This document shows, piece by piece, positions 1 through 4,668 of a stretch of DNA of 9,604 nt. A program made the position numbers and the translations under genes. The stretch is from JAFGOG01 sp034429215. Its GTDB lineage: Bacteria > Chloroflexota > Anaerolineae > JAAYZQ01. Location: positions 1 through 9,604 of the forward strand of contig DAOUGI010000068.1 in the NCBI GenBank assembly GCA_034429215.1. Direction: 5' to 3'. Within the stretch, counting starts at the first letter, position 1; every line of letters starts with the position of its first letter. The notes below the pieces were generated by a model. The model made no database searches, had not been told where the DNA came from, and worked only from the letters and a program-made list of their open reading frames with translations.

Positions 1-366
1 GCGGCTGCGGCAGAAGAAGCATGTTGTCAAGGCTTGTATCCGGCAACCTGGATACATTTAGCCACCTATGTTCGAATCAGTAACTATCTGTGCCTGAGCG
101 AGGAGATGGGGGAGCTTGGCCACGAGCTCGGCCAGCTATGGCGGGAAGAAAACGCCCTGCGCGAGCAAGGGCAGCCTGCGCCCCAGTCTCTGCAAACTGC
201 CCTGGATCAATGCCGGCAGTCGATCTCGGGCGAATTGGCAGATTGCATGGCCTATCTCCTAAAACTGGCCAACTATGCAAACATCGATCTGGAGAATGCC
301 TACTTGGCCAAAATGCAAACTAACCGACAGCGCACCTGGAGAGAAAATACCGAGTCGCTGTCTTGA
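1..366 (+). CDS. MazG-like nucleotide pyrophosphohydrolase, 5'-partial
   Basis: All-alpha NTP pyrophosphohydrolase family (MazG/dCTPase-like), which hydrolyses (d)NTPs to NMP and pyrophosphate for pool cleaning or nucleotide signalling. Counting from the TTG at 34, the Mg-binding signature EExxE is E23-E24-E27 (SEEMGEL), and the second helix supplies ExxD as E67/D70 (ELADCMAYLL). An NxxxxK-type tail follows (N88, K93), as in MazG domains. The 39-residue gap between the two acidic motifs is longer than usual because of a charged, Pro-containing insert (about residues 37-63). The frame stays open to base 1, so the true start is probably outside the window; TTG34 has no convincing SD. It ends with TGA at 364-366 and reads towards the sortase gene, so the following gap lies between two 3' ends. 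Family is fairly sure; substrate unknown. Confidence 0.72.
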   Translation, partial: AAAAEEACCQGLYPATWIHLATYVRISNYLCLSEEMGELGHELGQLWREENALREQGQPAPQSLQTALDQCRQSISGELADCMAYLLKLANYANIDLENAYLAKMQTNRQRTWRENTESLS

Positions 367-406
367 TCCGATCTATCAACCAAACTTGATCTACAAGTAT
401 TCTTTT
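364..406. other. AT-rich tract, candidate DNA unwinding element
   Basis: Starting at the stop codon of the MazG-like gene, this tract is markedly AT-rich compared with its surroundings. It includes a CTTGATC direct repeat (362-368 and 385-391), three GATC sites (365, 370, 388) and a T run (403-407) just before the TAG triplets. Its position beyond the triplets, away from the DnaA boxes, is where strand opening would start in the oriC model. The role is inferred. Confidence 0.5.
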
Positions 407-425
407 TAGTAGTAGTAGTAGAGGG
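407..425 (+). other. DnaA-trio-like TAG array plus G cluster
   Basis: Five exact tandem TAG triplets (407-421) are followed by AGGG (422-425) and then directly by tandem DnaA boxes. In the described DnaA-trio the single-strand DnaA-binding repeat reads 3'-GAT-5', that is 5'-TAG-3' on the bound strand. It is separated from a DnaA box by a short GC-rich cluster. With the boxes here read on the - strand (TTGTCCACA), the opposite (+) strand carries TAG repeats, which is the polarity the model requires. A chance triplet microsatellite is possible but would not predict both position and polarity. Confidence 0.62.
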
Positions 426-442
426 TGTGGATTTGTGGACAA
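426..442 (-). promoter_or_regulatory. Tandem DnaA boxes next to the TAG array
   Basis: Two 9-mers overlap by one base. On the - strand 434-442 reads TTGTCCACA (one mismatch to TTATCCACA) and 426-434 reads AAATCCACA (two mismatches). They lie immediately beside the G cluster and TAG triplets, the place where DnaA would be anchored to load onto single strand. Confidence 0.6.
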
Positions 443-538
443 GGGCTTCTGAGAGCCGGCACACAGCTAGGGCTTGTGGTTGGCCGGGCCGAGCCCACCC
501 GCATCTGGGCGAAAGGATTTTGTAGTTATACAGGGGCC

Positions 539-547
539 TGTGGATAC
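539..547 (-). promoter_or_regulatory. DnaA box, one mismatch
   Basis: The - strand reads GTATCCACA, one mismatch to TTATCCACA. A half-similar TTATACAGG lies just before it on the + strand at 526-534. Confidence 0.5.
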
Positions 548-601
548 CCGGTGTAAGAACACCGCGACACGGACCCGCCCAACGGTTGGCCGGTTGAGCC
601 G

Positions 602-610
602 TGTGGATAA
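602..610 (-). promoter_or_regulatory. DnaA box, perfect consensus
   Basis: The + strand reads TGTGGATAA, the exact complement of TTATCCACA. It marks the last left-pointing box of the cluster. An 11-bp palindrome CCAACGGTTGG (579-589) lies shortly before it. Confidence 0.65.
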
Positions 611-651
611 GGGCCAGGAATCCACCTGTTGGTGCGGAATCCATACACTAG

Positions 652-660
652 TTATCCACC
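652..660 (+). promoter_or_regulatory. DnaA box, one mismatch
   Basis: Reads TTATCCACC on the + strand, one mismatch at the last base. It is the first of three boxes in + orientation, spaced 20-21 bp from start to start (652, 672, 693), close to two helical turns. Confidence 0.58.
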
Positions 661-671
661 CAGAAGACGAG

Positions 672-680
672 TTTTCCACA
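672..680 (+). promoter_or_regulatory. DnaA box, one mismatch
   Basis: Reads TTTTCCACA, one mismatch at position 3. It is the middle box of the regularly spaced right-hand trio. Confidence 0.58.
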
Positions 681-692
681 GATTTTGCGGGG

Positions 693-701
693 TTATCCAC
701 A
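693..701 (+). promoter_or_regulatory. DnaA box, perfect consensus
   Basis: Exact TTATCCACA, in the same orientation as the boxes at 652 and 672. It ends 15 bases before the sortase stop codon. Confidence 0.65.
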
Positions 702-716
702 GGCGAGCGCCGGGCC

Positions 717-1529
717 CTACTCATCTCTTTGTCGCACAGGATCAAGCTTGGGCATGGCGACGATGATGACCCGGTGGGTGTTCCCCGGCCACTCGTAGGG
801 CCAGCAGGTCACCAGGGTCAGCCTCTCGTCGGCAGTGGGGGCGATCCATTGGGCGTTCTTCTGCCGCACCGCCCACGGCATGCTGGCCTCTTTCAGGATA
901 TACTTTTCGGTCACGATGTAGGAGTAGGCTCGACCGCCGGCGTACAAGATGACATCATCGCCGATCTCCAGATCTACCACGTAGCGAAAGACCTTGCCCT
1001 CGATGTTGTGATGGCCTGACAGGACGGTGTTACCCGGCCGGCCGGCCGGCGCCGAATTGACGTGCCATCCGGCGGCGTCCTTGGGCACGTCCCACTCGGC
1101 AACCTGCCGGCCTTGGTACTCGACCATTTTCCAGCCCATCGCCACGACCGGCGCATCCAGCTCGATGGCCGGGGCGACGATGCGCGTCGGTGGCCGGGGG
1201 ATGGGGGTGGCGGTTGGAGTGGGGCTCGGCACCGGCGTCGCCGGCGCAACCGGCACGGCCGTCGCCGCGGGGCTTGTCCGGACCTGTTTGGTTGGGCCCA
1301 CGCCTGGAGCCGGTTCGGCCGACGCAGCCGGAGAGGGTGTGGGCGTTGACGTCGGTTCAGGGCTTGGCGTTGGGGTTGCGGTGATGGCCAACACCACCGC
1401 CCCGGCCTCTGTCTCGACCGGCGGCGGCGCGGCGGCCCACCGCCACACGGCCCAGCCCAGGCCGGCCACGATCAGCAGCCCGCCCAAGAGGAGCAGTGCC
1501 TTTGGCAGGAGCGGACCCGCCTTATTCAA
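717..1529 (-). CDS. Sortase (class D/E/F-like), membrane-anchored
   Basis: Cysteine transpeptidase that cuts a C-terminal sorting signal and joins the protein to an amine acceptor at the cell surface. The 270-residue protein has a short N-terminus, one membrane segment (about 8-31), and a Thr/Pro/Ser/Ala-rich linker (about 50-114) with TPTP-type repeats. The sortase domain then runs from about 115 to 262. Catalytic residues are visible: H173 in LSGHHN, C242 in TLVTCWPY and R253 in GNTHRVI. Start is TTG at 1529: an in-frame TGA lies two codons upstream, and GGAG lies 11 bases before it, a rather long spacing. The hydrophobic N-terminus fits this start. It lies 86 bases after the Yip1-like gene with a hairpin between. 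No LPxTG-type substrate or pilin is in the window, so it looks like a stand-alone housekeeping-type sortase; exact class and substrate are uncertain. Confidence 0.9.
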   Translation of the reverse strand: MNKAGPLLPKALLLLGGLLIVAGLGWAVWRWAAAPPPVETEAGAVVLAITATPTPSPEPTSTPTPSPAASAEPAPGVGPTKQVRTSPAATAVPVAPATPVPSPTPTATPIPRPPTRIVAPAIELDAPVVAMGWKMVEYQGRQVAEWDVPKDAAGWHVNSAPAGRPGNTVLSGHHNIEGKVFRYVVDLEIGDDVILYAGGRAYSYIVTEKYILKEASMPWAVRQKNAQWIAPTADERLTLVTCWPYEWPGNTHRVIIVAMPKLDPVRQRDE

Positions 1530-1554
1530 TCGTCATCCGGCTCCAACAAGCACA

Positions 1555-1588
1555 AGAAACCCGGTTTCCGCGTGGAAACCGGGTTTCT
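1555..1588 (-). terminator. Perfect 15-bp hairpin (terminator-like or repeat)
   Basis: Arms 1555-1569 and 1574-1588 pair perfectly around a 4-base loop (GCGT). Each arm is itself almost palindromic (GAAACCCGGTTTC). On the - strand it lies between the Yip1-like stop and the sortase start and is followed by TTGTGCTTGTT, a poor U-tract. It could stop or attenuate read-through into the sortase gene, whose own start is only 26 bases away and leaves no room for a promoter in between. The near-palindromic arm also suggests a genome-wide repeat. Confidence 0.5.
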
Positions 1589-1615
1589 CTCTGTCACTAA
1601 GCGCAAGGCCGCCGC

Positions 1616-2131
1616 CTAGAAGATAGACTGGAAGGCAAAGCTGATGCCGAACTGAACGATCCAGGCGATCACGGCAGTGATGACGGCCTTGAGCGTGTCG
1701 AACTCCATCGCTTCGCGGATGGCAATGATGCCGGCGATCAGCGACAGGATCCCGCCGGCTATGGCGGCGAGCCATCCCACACAGGGGATAATAGCCAAGA
1801 TGCCCAACAGGTTGGGGGCGTTGGCGTAGCCGAGCACGCGCATCATCTCGGGGACGTCGGTCTTGCCCTTGAACACAAACACGCCGACGGCATAGGTCAG
1901 GACCGCCCAGAGGATCCAGCTCAGCAAGACACCCGAGAGGAAGGTGAGGAAAAAGGCCCCAATGGCGTTGCCGGTTTCGGTGAGGACGGCCGAGAGGGCC
2001 ATGGCCAGCGCCGAGATCAAGCTAACCACTACGACGATGATCGCGGCCTGCGTCATCGCGGCTTTGTCTTCGGCGATCTCTCGGAAGACGCTGGAATCTA
2101 GTTTGAACACACGCATAATTCGAGCTATCAC
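1616..2131 (-). CDS. Yip1-family multi-pass membrane protein
   Basis: 171-residue integral membrane protein resembling the bacterial Yip1 domain, for which no defined biochemical activity is established. Four to five hydrophobic segments are visible (about 28-50, 56-87, 107-137, which may be two, and 148-167). The conserved-looking RVLGYANAP stretch (98-106) before the third hydrophobic block is typical of Yip1-like proteins. The N-terminus (MRVFKLDSSVFREIAEDK) is the usual short amphipathic lead. Start is GTG at 2131, supported by a strong SD, AAAAGGAG at 2139-2146, seven bases away. It ends with TAG at 1616-1618, upstream of a hairpin and the sortase gene. A membrane or envelope role is likely; anything more specific would be guesswork. 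Confidence 0.75.
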   Translation of the reverse strand: MIARIMRVFKLDSSVFREIAEDKAAMTQAAIIVVVVSLISALAMALSAVLTETGNAIGAFFLTFLSGVLLSWILWAVLTYAVGVFVFKGKTDVPEMMRVLGYANAPNLLGILAIIPCVGWLAAIAGGILSLIAGIIAIREAMEFDTLKAVITAVIAWIVQFGISFAFQSIF

Positions 2132-2393
2132 GTTTTTTCTCCTTTTGTCTATGGATTAGTGCGTCAGTAGACCTGTGGCACCGGTGGGCCACTGGGTGTC
2201 TCGCTATGGCGAAACTACCGGACGATCACCCCCTTTCCTCTCTTCTATAACGTAATGAGAGGAAAAAAGTTGCACTCTCTCAGACGACATTTCAGATCGC
2301 GGTCCGATCCGGTGCCATGTTACCACATTCTGCGAATGGCGTCAAGATGCCCCCTGAGGCCTTGAGATATGGATCGCGCCGGTTCAGTTTGTA
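2132..2393. other. Intergenic region upstream of the Yip1-like gene
   Basis: This 262-base gap has no plausible gene. It contains the SD of the Yip1-like gene, a short GTGGC/GCCAC stem (2175-2192), and a 9-bp dyad described separately. A weak imperfect stem (2342-2365, TCAAG/CTTGA with GCC/GGC) lies just after murA on the - strand. No clean U-tract terminator follows murA. Confidence 0.5.
2234..2265. promoter_or_regulatory. Dyad around a possible -10 element
   Basis: TTTCCTCTC (2234-2242) and GAGAGGAAA (2257-2265) are perfect 9-bp inverted arms around a 14-base AT-rich spacer. On the - strand that spacer reads ATTACGTTATAGAA, with TATAGA as a possible but poor -10 for the Yip1-like gene, about 110 bases before its GTG. 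No good -35 is visible. A T run lies before, not after, the hairpin in the direction of transcription, so an operator is more likely than a terminator. Function inferred. Confidence 0.3.
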
Positions 2394-3668
2394 TCACTCG
2401 CGCCTGATCCGGGCCCCCAACCCCTGCAGCTTGGCTTCGATCTGCTCATAGCCCCGGTCGATCTGGTTGATATTGTAGATGATGCTCTGCCCGGCGGCGG
2501 ACAGCGCGGCGATCAACAGCGCCATCCCGGCCCGGATGTCCGGGCTTGACAGTGTCTCGCCGTGGAGCTGTGCCGGCCCCACCACCACCGCCCGGTGCGG
2601 GTCGCACAGGACGATCCGGGCGCCCATGCCGATCAGCCGGTCCACGAAGTAGAGCCGGCTGTCGTACATCTTTTCGTGGATCAACACCGTGCCCCGCGCC
2701 TGGGTTGCCACCACCAGGGCGATGCTCATCAGGTCGCTGGGAAACCCCGGCCACGGCGCGTCGTCGATCTTGGGCACAGCGCCGCCCAGGTCATCCACCA
2801 CCGCCAACGATTGTTCGGCCGGCACCAGGATATCCTCTCCCTGCACCTGAAAATGCACGCCCAGCTTCTCGAACATCATCCGCACCATGCCCAGGTGTTC
2901 CGGAGCCGCGTTCTTGATCAGTATCTCGCCGCGCGTCGCGGCGGCCAGTCCGATAAAGCTGCCCACTTCCATATAATCCGGACCAACGGTCCATTCCCCG
3001 CCCTTCAGGCACTCCCGGCCCTCGATGGTCACGGTGTTCGAGCCGATCCCTTCGATCCGAGCCCCCATCCGGTTGAGAAGGTGGCACAGCTCCTGGACGT
3101 GAGGCTCTGATGCCGCGTTGCGGATAACTGTCTGGCCGCGGGCCAGGCAGGCGGCCATGACCGCGTTCTCGGTGCCGGTCACGCTGGCCTCGTCCAGCCA
3201 GATGTCCGCCCCATGCAGGCCGGCCGCCGACATCTCAAAATCGCCGTTCTGCCTGGTCTGCGCTCCCAGGGCCTCCAGCGCCAGCAGATGGGTATCGATC
3301 CGCCGCCGCCCGATCCGGTCGCCGCCGGGCATGGCCAACTGGATCCGCCCGGCGCGGGCCACCATCGCCCCGATCAGCGTCAGCGAGCCCCGGATCTGGC
3401 TGAATAGCTTGGCATCGGGGCTGGTCGAGCGCAGCTCGGCGGCATGGATCGTGGCCGAGTGGGCGCTGTGGCGCTGCACGCCGACGCCCAGGTCTTCCAG
3501 CAGCTCGAGCATTGTCTGCACGTCGCCGATGTCCGGCAGGTTGTGCAGGGTCACCGGCCGGTCGGTCAGCAGGGTGGCAGCCAACATCGGCAAAGCAGCG
3601 TTTTTGTTGCCGCTTGGCACTACCGTGCCACTTAGGGGGATTCCCCCATCAATCACAAATCTTTCCAC
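2394..3668 (-). CDS. murA: UDP-N-acetylglucosamine 1-carboxyvinyltransferase (MurA), Asp-loop type
   Basis: First committed step of peptidoglycan synthesis: transfers enolpyruvate from PEP to UDP-GlcNAc in the cytosol. The 424-residue length matches the family (about 420). Visible landmarks are SGNKNA with K22/N23, R93 (QIRGSL), PGGDRIGRRRID at 114-125, the general-acid/base Asp in GFPSD (D312), and the C-terminal IDRGYEQIE. The residue at the place of the fosfomycin-reactive Cys (Cys115 in E. coli) is Asp (D117). MurA proteins with Asp here are known to be active and intrinsically fosfomycin-insensitive. Start is GTG at 3668, fixed by GGGAGG (3675-3680) six bases upstream. It lies 107 bases after the DUF62 gene with no convincing promoter between, so co-transcription is likely. 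EPSP synthase is excluded by the MurA-specific motifs. Confidence 0.95.
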   Translation of the reverse strand: MERFVIDGGIPLSGTVVPSGNKNAALPMLAATLLTDRPVTLHNLPDIGDVQTMLELLEDLGVGVQRHSAHSATIHAAELRSTSPDAKLFSQIRGSLTLIGAMVARAGRIQLAMPGGDRIGRRRIDTHLLALEALGAQTRQNGDFEMSAAGLHGADIWLDEASVTGTENAVMAACLARGQTVIRNAASEPHVQELCHLLNRMGARIEGIGSNTVTIEGRECLKGGEWTVGPDYMEVGSFIGLAAATRGEILIKNAAPEHLGMVRMMFEKLGVHFQVQGEDILVPAEQSLAVVDDLGGAVPKIDDAPWPGFPSDLMSIALVVATQARGTVLIHEKMYDSRLYFVDRLIGMGARIVLCDPHRAVVVGPAQLHGETLSSPDIRAGMALLIAALSAAGQSIIYNINQIDRGYEQIEAKLQGLGARIRRE

Positions 3669-3707
3669 GAGTTGCCTCCCAGATCATCCTGATCCTACCC
3701 GGAAACC

Positions 3708-3739
3708 GTCATGCTGCCGCAGCGAAGCGAAGCATCCCC
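3708..3739. repeat. GAAGCGAAGCAT-type palindromic repeat between DUF62 gene and murA
   Basis: The stretch begins GTCATGCTG and ends CGAAGCGAAGCATCCC, with ATGCT (3711-3715) and AGCAT (3731-3735) as outer arms and GCTG/CAGC inside. It resembles a short intergenic repeat (CATGCTGA...GCGAAGCATC) that I recall from many environmental genomes. Only one copy is seen here, so repeat status rests on recall. Confidence 0.35.
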
Positions 3740-3775
3740 CTCACCGGGCAGGAACGTCTCGTCGATAATGGATGC

Positions 3776-4576
3776 TCACGGCAGCCCTTCGACCCGCACC
3801 GGGTCGCCCACTCCCACTCTCAGCCGGGCTGCCGCGCTCCCATCCCGCACCGCTATTTCCAAGTGGCCGCTGCTGCCCACATAGGCCACAAGCTCTCCCG
3901 GCGCCACGTCGCTGTAGGTGCGGATCACGCCGGCGATCCGCTCTTCCCCCACCCACACTGCGACCTGCGAGCCGCGGCCTGTAGATCGTCCGCCAGGAGG
4001 ATGCGGCACAGGGATATCGGATATCAGGTTGCCAAACCGATCGATGTGCAGGATCTGACCGAGCCACGAGCCGTCGGGCCGGCGCTGCGGAGACAGGCTA
4101 GACAGGGTGACCAGCCCGGCCAATGAGATCGGCTCGCCCATCTCGGCCAGGTCGACGCCGCAGGCCAGGCGGGCTGCCGCCGGGGCGAACAGGTCGCGCC
4201 CGTGGAACGTGGCGCCGATCGGTTGGCTTGCCTGCAGGTGAACGGCCGCCTGCGGCGGGTCGGCGACCAGCGCCAGGCTCAACACTCCGTTGTCCGGCGC
4301 AACATAGGCCGCTCGCTCGGAGCGGACGGCGATGGGCCGCCGGTCGCTGCCTACCCCAGGGTCGACCACAACCAGGTGGATGGCGCCCGGCGGAAAGTGG
4401 GGGGTGACGGTCGACAGGACATAGGCGGCCTGCTGCACCGCCTGGGGCCGGACCTCGTGGCTGATGTCCACCACAATGGCCTCTGGGCAGATGCCCAGGA
4501 TGATGCCCTTCATCGCACCGGCGTAGCCGTCCGCCTGGCCAAAGTCGGTCGTCAGTGTAATAATTGGTCGGGACAT
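3776..4576 (-). CDS. SAM hydroxide adenosyltransferase (DUF62 / chlorinase-fluorinase fold)
   Basis: Member of the SAM-dependent halogenase-fold family, most of which hydrolyse S-adenosylmethionine to adenosine and methionine using an activated water. The 266-residue protein shows the whole signature: TTDFG (D11), DGYAGAMKG (16-24), DISHEV (37-42), VVDPGVG (D72 onward), R79, APDNGVL (93-99), and FHGRDLFAP with H125. The Asp-Arg-His set assigned to hydroxide transfer is D72, R79 and H125. The C-terminal barrel-like domain begins near HIDRFGNLI. The true halogenases are rare, and no halogenase-specific evidence is seen, so hydrolysis is favoured. Start is ATG at 4576. There is no SD at normal spacing, and the promoter's -10 ends only 10 bases before the ATG, suggesting a leaderless mRNA. 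murA follows 107 bases downstream. Confidence 0.9.
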   Translation of the reverse strand: MSRPIITLTTDFGQADGYAGAMKGIILGICPEAIVVDISHEVRPQAVQQAAYVLSTVTPHFPPGAIHLVVVDPGVGSDRRPIAVRSERAAYVAPDNGVLSLALVADPPQAAVHLQASQPIGATFHGRDLFAPAAARLACGVDLAEMGEPISLAGLVTLSSLSPQRRPDGSWLGQILHIDRFGNLISDIPVPHPPGGRSTGRGSQVAVWVGEERIAGVIRTYSDVAPGELVAYVGSSGHLEIAVRDGSAAARLRVGVGDPVRVEGLP

Positions 4577-4586
4577 GCTAGTCTAC

Positions 4587-4615
4587 ATTGTACTCCACAC
4601 CGGACCGCGCGTCAA
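4587..4615 (-). promoter_or_regulatory. Sigma70-type promoter for the DUF62 gene (leaderless)
   Basis: On the - strand, TTGACG (4610-4615) and TACAAT (4587-4592) are separated by exactly 17 bases; each matches the consensus at five of six positions. A start of transcription about seven bases past the -10 falls near 4580, only three to five bases before the ATG at 4576. Just upstream is a TGCCAG/CTGGCA stem with a 16-base loop (4624-4651) and no U-tract. Confidence 0.65.
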
Positions 4616-4668
4616 GGACGCCATGCCAGCGCTTGGCCTACGATCCTGGCAGTTGGGAGATGAAGAGG

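Larger units (their letters stand above)
364..701. other. oriC: Candidate replication origin (oriC-like DnaA-binding region)
   Basis: This gene-free stretch between the convergent MazG-like and sortase genes holds two perfect DnaA boxes (TTATCCACA or its complement, at 602-610 and 693-701). It also holds four one-mismatch boxes (434-442, 539-547, 652-660, 672-680) and a weaker two-mismatch box (426-434). Boxes on the left side point one way (TGTGGA on +) and those on the right the other way (TCCACA on +). Left of the cluster, 364-421 is only about one third GC by hand count in otherwise GC-rich DNA and contains a TAG triplet array. AT-rich tract, DnaA-trio, short G cluster and tandem boxes reproduce the unwinding module described for bacterial oriC. 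No dnaA, dnaN, rpmH or parAB is visible in the window, so oriC is inferred from sequence elements only. A DnaA-titration or DnaA-reactivation locus, or a plasmid origin, is the alternative. Confidence 0.68.

Noticed and set aside
407..421. TAG array as CRISPR or tandem-repeat gene feature
   Set aside because: Triplet units, no spacers and no coding context; the DnaA-trio reading fits better.
618..649. Additional DnaA boxes (GAATCCACC at 618, CCATACACT at 641)
   Set aside because: Three mismatches each; not distinguishable from chance in a box-rich neighbourhood.
474..1019. 181-codon open frame on the + strand across the DnaA boxes
   Set aside because: No SD, no family features, and it overlaps both the DnaA cluster and the sortase catalytic region in antisense.
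2342..2365. Stem-loop after murA as terminator
   Set aside because: Bulged stem of 5+3 bp without T run; too weak to call.
4624..4651. TGCCAG/CTGGCA stem after the phosphatase gene as rho-independent terminator
   Set aside because: Only 6 bp with a 16-base loop and no T run on the - strand.
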